Source of the DNA: Actinacidiphila cocklensis
GTDB taxonomy: Bacteria > Actinomycetota > Actinomycetes > Streptomycetales > Streptomycetaceae
Reading direction: 5' to 3'
Length of the DNA: 64,000 nt
Assembly: GCF_907177275.1 (NCBI RefSeq)
Contig: NZ_CAJSLV010000059.1
Coordinates: 62,001-126,000 of the forward strand
Shown here: positions 43,988 to 52,920 of the stretch, piece after piece
How the letters are laid out: each line of letters opens with the position of its first letter
Position numbering within the stretch: the stretch's first letter is position 1
Position numbers and translations under genes: made by a program
Notes under the pieces: model-generated
The model's input: only the letters and a program-made list of their open reading frames with translations
What the model was told of the DNA's origin: nothing
Databases searched by the model: none

Positions 43988-44196
43988 GACCACATCCACA
44001 TCGCCGCCACCCTCGTCCGCGAGGACGGCCGCACCGCCCGCCGCAACTTCGACAAGCGAGCCGTCCAGGCCGAGGCCCGTGCCGTCGAAAGGGACTACGG
44101 CCTGCACGAACTCCACCCGGGCGACGGCACCGCAGCGAAACACGCCACCAGCGCAGAACGCCGCAAGGCCGACCGCCGCGGCCTGGGCGCCTCCGC
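43988..44196 (+). pseudogene. Relaxase/mobilisation protein fragment
   Basis: Reads DHIHIAATLVREDGRTARRN, then AEARAVERDYGLHELHPGDG and TSAERRKADRRGLGAS. DHIHI carries the metal-binding HxH of MobA/TraA-type relaxases, and YGL...P follows as in streptomycete conjugative-element relaxases. No start and the catalytic Tyr region is missing. Evidence that a mobilisable element once lay beside the ATPase/HEPN operon. Confidence 0.75.
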
Positions 44197-44572
44197 CACG
44201 AGGCCAACCTCCCCGCAGCTCCCACCTATTCGCGACACCAGATGCGGCCGTCCCGACACCCCACGCCACGCCATCGGTTCCTTTGCTGCCGCCCACAACC
44301 CCCACCCGAAGGAGGTGATCCTCCACTCAGTTGACGTCACAACGGACTGGGGCCAGCAGCAGCCCTGGCCGTTTCGGCCATCCTCATCAACCCGGATAGT
44401 GCGGCACATCGTCTTCGACCAACCCCGTCCCGGGTGGGGCGTCACCGGCGCGACGCTGATTCACGCCATCCCTCAGCGGCGCCGGAATCACCTAAGTTGC
44501 GGCGCCGTCGGGCCGGTCCCGTCGCACCATCGGATCGTCGGTGTGATCGGCGCGGATCCTCGTGCCGCGCGC
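44197..44572. other. No gene seen
   Basis: 376 bases between the relaxase fragment and the acetamidase gene. Contains a stretch on the minus strand (CRTIRVDEDGRNGQG) that may be IS debris; nothing certain. Confidence 0.4.
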
Positions 44573-45586
44573 TCAGGGCCGGAGTGCTGCCGCGCTCTCC
44601 CGCAGCTGCGCGTGCAGTCCGCGGTGGGTCTCACGCGCCGGCAGCCACTCCTTGCGGATCTTGGCCACACACGTGTAGTTGGTGTCGCAGACATTGGCCA
44701 GCGGTGACTCGACGGCCTGGGTGGCGAACTGGTACGCGTCCAACTCGCTGAACCCGTAGTCACGCACCAGCCACCGCACCAGGTCGAGCTGGGAGATCCG
44801 GAACGCGTCCTCCAGCGGACGCGCCGATCCGGTCGAGATGAGGTGCGTGTCCGACTCGATACGCGGCCACGGGGTGGCGAGCCCCTTGAGCAACTCGACG
44901 ATCACCACGGTGTTCATCGCGCACTCGACCGCCACCCCGCAGGTCTCCCCCTCACCCTGCCGGGCATGCCCGTCGCCGAGGCTGAGCAGCGCACCCTCGA
45001 CATTCACCCCGAGGTAGCAGGTGACGCCTGCCCGCATCTCGGGCGTGTCCATGTTGCCGCCGTGCGCGTCGGGCACCAGCGCCGAGCGCACCTCCAGATT
45101 GGCCGGGGCCACACCCACCGTGCCGTGCATCGGGTCCATGGGCAGCTCAGCCTCGAAGTCACTGTCGTGCGCGCGGAACAGCGCCGTGCGCCGCGCCCGG
45201 TCCAACTGCCAGATCCAGACGGTCTCCGGCAGCGGAGGTTGCAGGCTCGCCGTGGTGTGGGTCGAGGTGAGCGCCCCGAAAAGCGGGACCGTGGTGGACG
45301 CCGCCCAGTCCCGCGCCGGCTCGATCGACACGAAGTGCACGGCGACCGTATCGCCCGGCTCGGCCCCCACGACGTGGAAGGGGCCGGTCTGCGGGTTGAG
45401 GAACGGGAACTCGCAGACCTCGGACACCAGGTCCGTCTCGGACCGTACCCGCCCGGCGAAACAGTCCTCCGTGTACAGGTCGAGAACCGTGCCGGGCGCG
45501 ATGCGCGCCACGGGCGGTGCACCGCCGAACGTCCATGCGTACTCACCCGGTTGGGGCCGGACGGTCAGGATCCGGGGGTCGCTCAT
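44573..45586 (-). CDS. Acetamidase/formamidase family protein
   Basis: 337 residues from ATG 45586. FmdA/AmdA family: the N-terminal barrel ends with FVSIEPARDWAA, and the second half holds MHGTVGVAP, HGGNMDTPEM and LGDGHARQGEGETCGVAVEC, the metal-binding and catalytic region of formamidases and acetamidases. Hydrolyses short amides to acid and ammonia. Full family length. No transporter or regulator beside it; a dispersed repeat follows the start on the upstream side. Confidence 0.94.
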   Translation of the reverse strand: MSDPRILTVRPQPGEYAWTFGGAPPVARIAPGTVLDLYTEDCFAGRVRSETDLVSEVCEFPFLNPQTGPFHVVGAEPGDTVAVHFVSIEPARDWAASTTVPLFGALTSTHTTASLQPPLPETVWIWQLDRARRTALFRAHDSDFEAELPMDPMHGTVGVAPANLEVRSALVPDAHGGNMDTPEMRAGVTCYLGVNVEGALLSLGDGHARQGEGETCGVAVECAMNTVVIVELLKGLATPWPRIESDTHLISTGSARPLEDAFRISQLDLVRWLVRDYGFSELDAYQFATQAVESPLANVCDTNYTCVAKIRKEWLPARETHRGLHAQLRESAAALRP

Positions 45587-45715
45587 CGCTGCACTGCTCC
45601 ATTCTGGCTGTGCCTGTGGATGCCCGAAGGGGCGTACCGGTGCTCCTCGCCGGAGTGAAGGCCATTCTGCATTCGTGGGCGGACGGCAGGGCACGGATTG
45701 TCGGCTTCGCGCGCC

Positions 45716-45802
45716 TGCTCTGGATCTGACGCGAAAGCCCCACAGCGCCTGGATGGGGAGTTCGCGGGCAACCAGCAGGTCGATCGCGAGGCTGCAACGG
45801 CA
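45716..45802. repeat. Dispersed repeat shared with 33351-33430
   Basis: 87 bases; shares GGATCTGACG, GAGTTCGCGGGCAA and GAGGCTGCAACGGC in the same order and orientation. Confidence 0.55.
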
Positions 45803-46234
45803 GCGAACCGGTCAGCACCGCCGCCCGCCTTCGGTGTACGTGGCTCGTACCTTTCCCCACGTGGGCCTGGCTCGGACGCGCCGAGAACCCGCGCCGCGAC
45901 CAACCGCGGCTCGACCTCGGCGCACCTGCGCAAGGTCGGTAGGAACGACCGGCTCCGGGAGCTGACCGCAGGCCTCACCGGTTTCATGCCGCCGGCGTTG
46001 CCGGACGCGGCCTCGGTGCACGCCGCGATGTACGAGGTGGTCGGCGGCGTACTGGGCCGCGCCCGGCACCCCGGTGCCGGCCGGCGGCGACGGCGCTGGG
46101 CGGAGCTGTCCCGCCGGCGAGGCGATCCGGTGGCGCCCGAGGGCCTGCCGCCCTTGTCGACCGACACGGGAACCGTTCCCTCCGATCCTGCGTGACCTGT
46201 CTACGTGTTGTCGGCCGGTGACGAGGGGGACCCG
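45803..46234. other. Possible gene fragment on the plus strand
   Basis: A frame to 46195 contains LRELTAGLTGFMPPALPDAA and VHAAMYEVVGGVLGRARHPG, which look natural, but no start or family is evident. Confidence 0.3.
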
Positions 46235-46798
46235 ATGAGAGCACGGACGATGGCGGGCGTGGCGCTGACGGCTTGCGTGGCACTGGCAGTGGGCGCGTGC
46301 GGTCCGGAGAAGTCCAAGGACGACGCGGGCGCGAAGCCTTCGCAGCCTTCGGCGTCCACGACGAAGGCTCAAGAGCCGTCGGTCACGCCGCCCACGTCGG
46401 CTCGGACCGAGAAGCCGTCGCCCTCGCCAACCGGCGACAAGTCCGCGCCCAAGACGAAGGCGGCCGCGATCAAGCGGTACGAGGTCTTCCTCCACGCGGT
46501 CGGCCACGAGGACATCGACACGGTCTGCGACGTGGCGGGACCCGCCGCGAAGCAGGCAGAGGACGAGGGCCTCGGCCCGTGCACCTCGACGTTCCTCGTG
46601 TCATTCAAGATGATCTCGCCCGCGCAGAAGAAGGCCCTGCAAACCGCGACGGTCGACCCGCAGCGCGTCGTCATGCGCTCGCCCGGCAAGGTCGAGATAC
46701 CGGTCGGAGCGGTCAAGGCCTCCATGACCTTCAGCGAAGAGGAACTCGGCGACTCCACCCTGGAGTACCTCAAGAACGACTGGTACATCACCTCCTAA
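46235..46798 (+). CDS. Lipoprotein
   Basis: 187 residues from ATG 46235 after GAGGGGG. Lipobox LAVGAC places the modified cysteine at residue ~22. A Ser/Thr/Pro/Lys-rich linker (~65 residues) leads to a compact alpha+beta domain (YEVFLHAVGHEDIDTVCDVA ... MTFSEEELGDSTLEYLKNDW) resembling NTF2-like lipoprotein domains. Two cysteines (VCD, PCT) may form a disulphide. Anchored outside the membrane; function unknown. Confidence 0.85.
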   Translation: MRARTMAGVALTACVALAVGACGPEKSKDDAGAKPSQPSASTTKAQEPSVTPPTSARTEKPSPSPTGDKSAPKTKAAAIKRYEVFLHAVGHEDIDTVCDVAGPAAKQAEDEGLGPCTSTFLVSFKMISPAQKKALQTATVDPQRVVMRSPGKVEIPVGAVKASMTFSEEELGDSTLEYLKNDWYITS

Positions 46799-47009
46799 TG
46801 CTGTTGTCAAGCCGCGGCTGTGACCGGATGACGATCCCGCGCCCGGACGGGAACGGGGGACCCACGTACGGGATGTGACAGGTCAGTCCCGTCACGATGG
46901 ATCAGGATGACGTACGGGCCTCGTGCGGGCGGCGGAGGGACCGCGGGCAGGGTCCGCGGCTGTGGCTCCAGGGGCAGCAGGGCCTGGCCCGACTGATGTG
47001 CACCAGGCG

Positions 47010-47378
47010 CTACTGCGCCGCCGACGGCAGCCGCCGTGTGATCCGGTCGAACAACTCCGTCAGCGGCTCACCGACGTCCCGGCCGAACTCGGTCAGCCCG
47101 TAGGTGACCTGGGGCGGCGCCGTCGGCTCGACCTCCCGCCAGACCAGGCCGTCCTGAACCAGCGCGCGCAGAGTCTGGGCGAGCATCTTCTCGCTGATGC
47201 CCTGGATGCTGTCGCGCAGCTCGTAGAACCGGAGGCTGTTGCTCCGCAGGGAGATCAGCACCCAGACGCCCCACCTGCTGGTCACGTGGTCGACCACGTC
47301 GCGCGCGGGGCAGTCGGTGTGAAACACGTCATACCGCTTCCCCGCCTCGGCCTGCCTGGTCTGCGCGCCTCCCGCCAT
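47010..47378 (-). CDS. HxlR-family transcriptional regulator
   Basis: 122 residues. CPARDVVDHVTSRWGVWVLI carries the conserved N-terminal Cys and W.VLI helix, then RFYELRDSIQGISEKMLAQT and LRALVQDGLV form the winged helix. HxlR proteins sense redox or electrophiles and repress a divergent oxidoreductase, which is the arrangement here with the NmrA-like gene 102 bases away. Confidence 0.95.
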   Translation of the reverse strand: MAGGAQTRQAEAGKRYDVFHTDCPARDVVDHVTSRWGVWVLISLRSNSLRFYELRDSIQGISEKMLAQTLRALVQDGLVWREVEPTAPPQVTYGLTEFGRDVGEPLTELFDRITRRLPSAAQ

Positions 47379-47396
47379 GTCATGAGCTTACCTCAG

Positions 47397-47410
47397 GGTA
47401 TGTCCTTACC
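47397..47410. promoter_or_regulatory. HxlR operator and promoter region
   Basis: Near-palindrome GGTATGTCCTTACC in the divergent intergenic region; a -35/-10-like pair TTACCA...TAGCGT follows towards the NmrA-like gene, so HxlR binding would block it. Confidence 0.5.
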
Positions 47411-47480
47411 AAAAGTAAGCCCGAACTCCTAGCGTGAATGCCACAGAGGGCAACAGAGGGCATCTGACAAGGAGCTGATC

Positions 47481-48320
47481 ATGATCGTGGTGACCGGGGC
47501 CACCGGCAACATCGGCCGGCCGTTGACGCAGGCGCTGGCCGAGGCGGGCCAGGAGGTGACGGCTGTGTCACGGCACACGACCGCGGTGCCGAACGGCGTC
47601 CACCACGTGGTGGCCGACCTGGCCGAGCCGGTCGGCCTCAAGCCCGCGCTGGCCGGGGCGAAAGCGCTGTTCCTTCTGCTGTCCGGCGATCTGCACGCCA
47701 CGGGGGCCAACCCTGCCGACCTCATCGGCGAAGCCGCCGCCGGCGGGGTTCGCCGAGTCGTCCTGCTCTCCACGCAGGGCGTGGTGACCAGGCCCTCCGG
47801 CGACACGCGGATTGCGATGCACGCGCTGGAGGACACGCTGCGGGAGTCCGGCCTGGAGTGGGCCATCCTGCGGCCGGGCGGCTTCGCCTCCAACGCCCTG
47901 TGGTGGGCCGAGTCCGTCCGCACGCAACAGCTCGTCGCCGCGCCCTTCGGCGACATCGGGGTACCGATCATCGACCCCGCGGACATCGCCGCGGTCGCGG
48001 CAGCCTGCCTGCTGGACGACTGGCACACCGGCGGCGTCTACGAGCTGACCGGCCCGGAGGTGATCACTCCGCGCCAGCAGGCGGAGGCCATCGCCGCCGC
48101 GTTGGGCTCGCCGGTGAGGTTTCACGAGCTCACCCGCGACGAGGCCAGGACCGCCATGGCCCGGAGCATGCCGGCGGAGCTCGCCGACGACACTCTGGAC
48201 ATCCTCGGTTCCCCCAGCCCGGCCGAGCTGCGTATCAGCCCGGACGTCCAGCAGGTCCTCGGCCGCCCGCCGCGCCCCTTCGCCCACTGGGCCGCCCGCA
48301 ACGTCGCCGCGTTCCGCTGA
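47481..48320 (+). CDS. NmrA-like NAD(P)-binding oxidoreductase
   Basis: 279 residues of the atypical short-chain dehydrogenase group: VTGATGNIGRPLTQALAEAG binds NADP, RRVVLLSTQGV and WAILRPGGFASNALWWAESV follow in place of the Ser-Tyr-Lys active site. Such proteins act as quinone reductases or redox sensors. Start preceded by AAGGAG. Under probable HxlR control. Confidence 0.93.
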   Translation: MIVVTGATGNIGRPLTQALAEAGQEVTAVSRHTTAVPNGVHHVVADLAEPVGLKPALAGAKALFLLLSGDLHATGANPADLIGEAAAGGVRRVVLLSTQGVVTRPSGDTRIAMHALEDTLRESGLEWAILRPGGFASNALWWAESVRTQQLVAAPFGDIGVPIIDPADIAAVAAACLLDDWHTGGVYELTGPEVITPRQQAEAIAAALGSPVRFHELTRDEARTAMARSMPAELADDTLDILGSPSPAELRISPDVQQVLGRPPRPFAHWAARNVAAFR

Positions 48321-48511
48321 GACCGGTCGACGCCGCTGGAACCGCCTACGCCCAGCCCGCACAGCTGCCGGCCGACGCAGGGGAGAGCCGGAAAGCCCAA
48401 ACCCTCACCGACGGCGTCGGCAAGGGGGGCGGTCTCCACCGCCTGCGCAGGCCCCCAGCCGCAGGAAGTAATTCGTGCAGCTCCAACCCATTGGGTGGGT
48501 AGCTTGGCGAG

Positions 48512-49099
48512 ATGACCACGAGGCGGCGGAGCTACCGGTACGTGGGTCCGGCGGAGCTGAAGGCCCGCGTTCGGCCCGGCGGCGAGGGCCGGAGGATACG
48601 CACTCCCGCCGACCTCGTCCGCTGGCTCTCCGCGCGAGGGCCGGACGAACGGGCCGAGCCCTTCACCTTCGTGGCCGGCACCGACGGCCTGCTGCGTCTC
48701 GCACCACGCCGGAGCGAGCACGTGTCGTGTGCAGGAGGAGCACCGGTTCTCAGCGCGGGGGAGATGACCTTCCTCCAGTCCGCCGGGCAGTGGTCGGTCA
48801 CCGACGTCAGCAACCAGTCGACCGGCTACTGCCCGGACCCCAGCTCATGGCCGACCGTCGCCGCAGCCCTCGACCGAGCCGGCATCACGCACCCCGAGGG
48901 CTTCACCCACGAGGTGGTGTTCCGCCGCTGCCCCGGCTGTGAGGAGGTCAACATCGTCCGCGAGGGGGACTTCGCCTGCGTCTTCTGCGAATCGGCCCTC
49001 CCCCACGAGTGGAACGTGGACGGCGGTGAAATCCCGGCCGCCCCGTACCCGGCTGACCAGGACGGATTGCTGTGGCATGCTCGCCCGCATGAGTCATGA
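48512..49099 (+). CDS. Hypothetical protein with zinc ribbon
   Basis: 195 residues. N-terminal region FRYVGPAEL-like (YRYVGPAELKARVRPG) and ITHPEGFTHEVVFRRCPGCE, then a C-x2-C...C-x2-C ribbon: CPGCEEVNIVREGDFACVFC. Streptomycete family of unknown function; the ribbon suggests nucleic-acid or protein binding. Overlaps the start of the next gene by 11 bases, so cotranslated. Confidence 0.75.
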   Translation: MTTRRRSYRYVGPAELKARVRPGGEGRRIRTPADLVRWLSARGPDERAEPFTFVAGTDGLLRLAPRRSEHVSCAGGAPVLSAGEMTFLQSAGQWSVTDVSNQSTGYCPDPSSWPTVAAALDRAGITHPEGFTHEVVFRRCPGCEEVNIVREGDFACVFCESALPHEWNVDGGEIPAAPYPADQDGLLWHARPHES

Positions 49100-49631
49100 C
49101 CCAGACCGCGGATGGTCCTTCGCGACCTCGCGGGAGGCTGCCAGGTTCGGTGCAGTCCGGCTGACAGACGTTCCCGGCGTCGATCATGCGGCGGCCGAGA
49201 GCGGGACGCTCTGCGGTATCCCGGAGCACCAGGTCACCCGCTACAGGCATCTCTTCGAACCAGCCGCGCCGCAGGCATGTCCGGACTGCCGCCGGCGGGC
49301 AGAAGCGGCTCCGACAAAGCCCTGCGTTCAAGAGCGACTTCACGACGGTCTCCAGGACGCCGACCCGGGACAGGCTCGTGACGACCTTCTCGCCGCCCTG
49401 CGGAAAGGGGCGGACGTGCGTCTATGGATCCACGGTCCCGCCTCAGTCCTGGCCGAACACTACGCAGAACTCAACTCGCTCACCGAGGGCGTCGAGCCCA
49501 CTGTCAACGCGCTCAACACCACCACGACCATCGGTCTGGCCCGAGTCGAGGACGGCGGCTGGCGCTACATCGCGGTCCTGCCCGAGGACGGCAGCCGCCC
49601 GCTGGTCGCACGTGGACCTGCTCTCGGCTGA
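49089..49631 (+). CDS. Hypothetical protein
   Basis: 180 residues from ATG 49089, inside the end of the zinc-ribbon gene. Contains LFEPAAPQACPDCRRRAEA with a CPDC knuckle and an alpha/beta part WIHGPASVLAEHYAELNSLT. Cytoplasmic, family not recognised. Probably acts with the upstream gene. Confidence 0.65.
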   Translation: MSHDPDRGWSFATSREAARFGAVRLTDVPGVDHAAAESGTLCGIPEHQVTRYRHLFEPAAPQACPDCRRRAEAAPTKPCVQERLHDGLQDADPGQARDDLLAALRKGADVRLWIHGPASVLAEHYAELNSLTEGVEPTVNALNTTTTIGLARVEDGGWRYIAVLPEDGSRPLVARGPALG

Positions 49632-49643
49632 CAACTCCCAGGT

Positions 49644-49709
49644 GCCCCGAGAGCGACGCTCCTTGAGACAGGCTCACGCGCGCCGCCCCGAGAGTGACGC
49701 TCCTTGAGA
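49644..49709. repeat. Direct repeat pair, 25 bases, period 41
   Basis: CCCGAGAGcGACGCTCCTTG and the same with T at the variable base, at 49644-49668 and 49685-49709. Confidence 0.9.
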
Positions 49710-49898
49710 GCCGTTGCCGCCGGATCGGACGCCGAAGCGGGGCGGGCGGTGGCGTGAACACCGCCGGGTGGTCGACGCGATCGCTCGGAAGTTCCAGCCG
49801 GTTTCGCAGTGAATTCACCTGCCCCGGGGTACGGGAGCAGGGAAGGGCGTCCACCCGGCTGTGAAACTGGGCGATCGACGGCATCGGGTAGCGCCGTC

Positions 49899-49942
49899 CT
49901 CACCGCCCTGGTCGCCCGGGCTCACCGCCCTGGTCGCCCGGG
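49899..49942. repeat. Perfect 22-base tandem duplication
   Basis: CTCACCGCCCTGGTCGCCCG plus GG, twice in a row without a gap; a recent slippage event. Confidence 0.95.
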
Positions 49943-50053
49943 CCGATGCCGCAGGGCGACCTGGGCTGGGCGCTAACGCCGATGCCTCGACCGCCTCCCA
50001 CCCGGAACAATCCGCGGCGTGTTGTACCCGCGCGCTGGGTGGAGAATCCCCTC

Positions 50054-50758
50054 ATGGACCCGATCGACGCCGCGCACGCCGTTGTCGAAGAACACCACCC
50101 CGACGCACGAGCCGCCTTCCTCGGCGGCAGCGTCGTCACGGACCGCCGTACGGTGACCTCCGACTTGGACGTCGTGATACTGCTGCACGGCACCCCGGCG
50201 CCCTACCGGCTGAACGTCCACGCGCATGGCTGGCCGGCGGAACTGCTGGTGCACACTGAGGAGTCCTGGCACGCCTTCGTCGAGCGCGAGGTACCCAACC
50301 GCAGCTCACCGCTCATGTGGATGTGCGCCAACGGCGTCCTGCTCGTCGATCGGGACGGCGTCGGCGCACGCATCAGCGCCCACGCGAAGTCGCTGGCCGC
50401 AGCGGGGCCTCCCCCAACCCCTGCCGAGGAGATCGACGACCGCCGCTACGCCCTCACCGACCTCCTCGACGACCTCACAGGCAGCACCGACCCGGGCGAA
50501 CGCCTCTTCATCTGCACCGAACTCGCCCGCCGCACCGCCGAACTCGCCCTGGCCCTCAACACCGCCTGGAACGGCGGCGGCAAGTGGCTGGCCCGCCGCC
50601 TCGACGCCACAGCCCCAGGCCTGAGCGGGCGCCTGCACAACGGCGTCCAACAGGCCCTCGCAGGCCAGACGTCGCCCCTGGTCGCTGTCGTCGACGAGGT
50701 CCTGGACCAGGCCGGAGGCCGGCTCTGGGTCGGGTACCGGCGCAGCGGCACACCGTAA
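50054..50758 (+). CDS. Nucleotidyltransferase
   Basis: 234 residues from ATG 50054 after GGAG. Minimal nucleotidyltransferase fold: FLGGSVVTDRRTVTSDLDVV carries GGS and the metal-binding DLD; VNVHAHGWPAEL-type strand follows (LNVHAHGWPAELLVHTEESW). C-terminal half is helical with RYALTDLLDDLTG and NGGGKWLARRLD. Relatives include KNTase-like and MNT toxins/antitoxins; its partner, if any, is not adjacent. Broken copy at 12459-12850. Strong terminator behind. Confidence 0.85.
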   Translation: MDPIDAAHAVVEEHHPDARAAFLGGSVVTDRRTVTSDLDVVILLHGTPAPYRLNVHAHGWPAELLVHTEESWHAFVEREVPNRSSPLMWMCANGVLLVDRDGVGARISAHAKSLAAAGPPPTPAEEIDDRRYALTDLLDDLTGSTDPGERLFICTELARRTAELALALNTAWNGGGKWLARRLDATAPGLSGRLHNGVQQALAGQTSPLVAVVDEVLDQAGGRLWVGYRRSGTP

Positions 50759-50762
50759 ACGG

Positions 50763-50804
50763 CCGAACGCCCCCTCGCAGCGCGTGGTGCGAGGGGGCGT
50801 TCGG
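50763..50804 (+). terminator. Terminator hairpin
   Basis: 17-bp perfect arms (50763-50779, 50788-50804), loop of 8, directly after the nucleotidyltransferase stop. Confidence 0.92.
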
Positions 50805-50806
50805 TC

Positions 50807-51050
50807 TCAGGCGGTGAGCAGCGTCAGTACGGCGGAGATCCTTCCGCCGCCGACGGTGATGACGTCGACGCCCCGCGCCCGGGGATCGCCTCCGGGGCCG
50901 AACGCCCAGGCGGGCGCCCCGCGGTCGGGGCCGGCGTAGGGCGGGCCGTCCTCGGTGAAGGGCGAGCCGGGCGGGGCCTTGTCGAGCAGCGCGCGCCCTG
51001 GCCTGGATCGCGTCCCAGCCTGTGGTGACGCCTTCCGGGTCGGTGAACGC
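50807..51050 (-). pseudogene. SnoaL/NTF2-like protein, frameshifted remnant
   Basis: Minus strand reads AFTDPEGVTTGWDAIQARAR, then after a one-base shift LLDKAPPGSPFTEDGPPYAG and VDVITVGGGRISAVLTLLTA with a TGA at 50807. This is the C-terminal half of an NTF2-like polyketide-cyclase-type or sigma-factor-linked domain; the start is missing. Confidence 0.55.
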
Positions 51051-51054
51051 CCGC

Positions 51055-51153
51055 GTGGCGCTGGCCGAGCCGACCGCCTACGCGGCCGCCGAGGGCGGCC
51101 TGCCCGCGGGCACCGACCCGGTCGCCCTGGCCCGGTACGTCATGGTCGTCGTC
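51055..51153 (+). pseudogene. TetR regulator, C-terminal fragment
   Basis: Reads ALAEPTAYAAAEGGLPAGTD then PVALARYVMVVVG, the helix-loop-helix end of the TetR_C domain (AAAEGELPAGTDP..LARY). Nothing upstream is coding; a trace of a divergent regulator/NTF2 pair. Confidence 0.5.
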
Positions 51154-51196
51154 GGCCCGGGCTTCACAGGTAAGCACCTGGACGGGGCACCGGCGG

Positions 51197-51290
51197 GCTC
51201 GCGCACCAGCGGATCACGGGTGCGGCAGGCTGCCTGCCGTGGGGCGGCCTCGGCTCGGCAAGCCGAGTGGGCAACGCTCAGACCGGCAGC
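51197..51290. repeat. Repeat shared with 12886-12970
   Basis: GGCTCGC, CACGGG, CTGCCTGCCG and GCAAGCCGA occur in the same order as in 12886-12970. Confidence 0.65.
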
Positions 51291-51404
51291 GGGGAGCTGA
51301 AACCGCCGCGCCGCCAGCAGAGTGCCGGTTCGGCCTGTGGCGGCGTTGCGTTGCGGACGTACGACCTGGCCCACCGGCACGCCACTGCTCGAGTGACGAC
51401 GTGG

Positions 51405-51758
51405 TCAGGCAGGCTGCCACAGCTCGACCCGATTGCCCTCGGGATCGGTGACCCAGCCGAACCGACCGACACCCTCCATGTCTTGCGCTTCTTCGGCCAC
51501 GTCCGCTCCCTTGGCGCGCAGTTGCGCGAGCATCGCGTCGAGGTCGCGGACCCGGAAGTTGAGCATGCTCTGCTGTGCGCGGGACCCGAAGTAGTCGGTC
51601 CCGGACTCGAACGTCGCCAACACCGTCGGCCCGGCTTCCTGATGCCACAGCCCGTTCGCATCGGCGTCCAGGCCCAGGCAATCGCGATACCACGCGCTCA
51701 GGGCCGCCGGGTCCGCAGCCCGCATGAAGTAACCACCGATTCCCAGCACGCGTTCCAT
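51405..51758 (-). CDS. VOC-family (glyoxalase-like) protein
   Basis: 117 residues, one vicinal-oxygen-chelate module pair: GIGGYFMRAADPAALSAWYR, then ATFESGTDYFGSRAQQSMLN and FGWVTDPEGNRVELWQP with the C-terminal Glu ligand. Relatives include glyoxalases, dioxygenases and antibiotic-binding proteins; the substrate is not predictable. Single gene. Confidence 0.93.
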   Translation of the reverse strand: MERVLGIGGYFMRAADPAALSAWYRDCLGLDADANGLWHQEAGPTVLATFESGTDYFGSRAQQSMLNFRVRDLDAMLAQLRAKGADVAEEAQDMEGVGRFGWVTDPEGNRVELWQPA

Positions 51759-52020
51759 GCCGACATCCTGCCAGGACGGCTATCGGGTCGGCCGGCACCG
51801 CACCATCGCCCGCTCCGCCCCGTCTCGATCGCGGTGGACCTCGTTGGTTTCCCGCGCGGCGAACGTCACGGCTGCGCGTCTTGGCGGAGTCCGCCACTAC
51901 GGCAGGTTCCGTCTCATCGAACCGCAGCTCCTCGGGGGCCGTTCCAATCGCCCCGCGGCAACCGGGGTTTCCAGGCCTGCTCGCCGAGGAGATGCCTTCG
52001 CGTCTCGGCGCGGCGGAACC

Positions 52021-52761
52021 TTACGGTTTGTGGGTTACCCAGAGCAGTTCCGCGGGCCAGCGGTGCGCCCAGTCGGGTGGGTCGGTTTCGTTGTAGCCGT
52101 TGGGTGTTCGGGGATCGGGCCGCGGCTCGATGAGGTCGTCGATGACGAGACCCGCGCCGCGCAGGACCTTGACCCAGTCGCCGTAGGTGAGTTGATAGCT
52201 GGTCGCGCCGTCGTCCTCGGCGATGGTGTTCAGCCCGAAGTAGTCCTTCTGCAGCGTCGTGGTCACGCGGCCGGCGGCTTCGTCGTAGCAGGCTTCGAAC
52301 CATGGGCTGGCGACGTTGAACACCAGGCGCCCGCCTCGACCCAAGACGCGTGCGGCCTGCGGGACGGCCAGGTGCGGGGGCGCCCAGCTGAGCCCACCGA
52401 AGTCGCAGAACACCAGGTCGAAGCTGTCGGCGGCGAAGGGGAGCTGTTCGGCGGCGCCTTGCACCAGCGGGTAGCGGGCCGCTCCCATCGCGCGGCGCGC
52501 TGCGGTGAGTTGGGCCTCGGACAGGTCGAGCCCGACCACGATGGCGCCCTCGGCGGCGAGCGCCCTGGACCACTGGCCGGCGCCGCAGCCGAGTTCGAGG
52601 ACGCGCTTGCCGGTGACGTCGCCCAGGGCGTGCAGGTGGGCGTCGGGGATGGAGTACATGCCCCACAGCCGGGGTGTGGCGCCGATCTGCGGGTCGTGCT
52701 CGTGCTGGTAGGCGCTGCTGATCTGGTTCCAGAGCCGCCGGTTGGCGGGGATGCTGTCCAC
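52021..52761 (-). CDS. Class I SAM-dependent methyltransferase
   Basis: 246 residues from GTG 52761. Motif I VLELGCGAGQWSRALA, motif II region GLDLSEAQL, and FDLVFCDFGGLSW at motif post-II, all in normal spacing. An N-terminal helix NRRLWNQISSAYQHEHDPQI is typical of ubiquinone/mycofactocin-like small-molecule methyltransferases. Target unknown. Divergent from a phosphoesterase gene. Confidence 0.93.
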   Translation of the reverse strand: MDSIPANRRLWNQISSAYQHEHDPQIGATPRLWGMYSIPDAHLHALGDVTGKRVLELGCGAGQWSRALAAEGAIVVGLDLSEAQLTAARRAMGAARYPLVQGAAEQLPFAADSFDLVFCDFGGLSWAPPHLAVPQAARVLGRGGRLVFNVASPWFEACYDEAAGRVTTTLQKDYFGLNTIAEDDGATSYQLTYGDWVKVLRGAGLVIDDLIEPRPDPRTPNGYNETDPPDWAHRWPAELLWVTHKP

Positions 52762-52920
52762 GTGCCGACTCCAGCACTGCCTGCCGGGGGCGGTCAACAC
52801 GAATAGGGCACTGACCGGCCCTCGCCTCGGTCCGGCCCTGGCTCGGCCCATGATCCGCCGGACGAGCCCTGGCCGGGCGGCAAGCGGAACGATCCCGCTC
52901 CGGGCGGGCGTCGTTCCACC

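Larger units (their letters stand above)
49632..50053. other. Repeat-rich intergenic region, no gene
   Basis: Contains two 25-base direct repeats and a 22-base perfect tandem duplication (listed separately). No credible coding frame. Confidence 0.6.
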
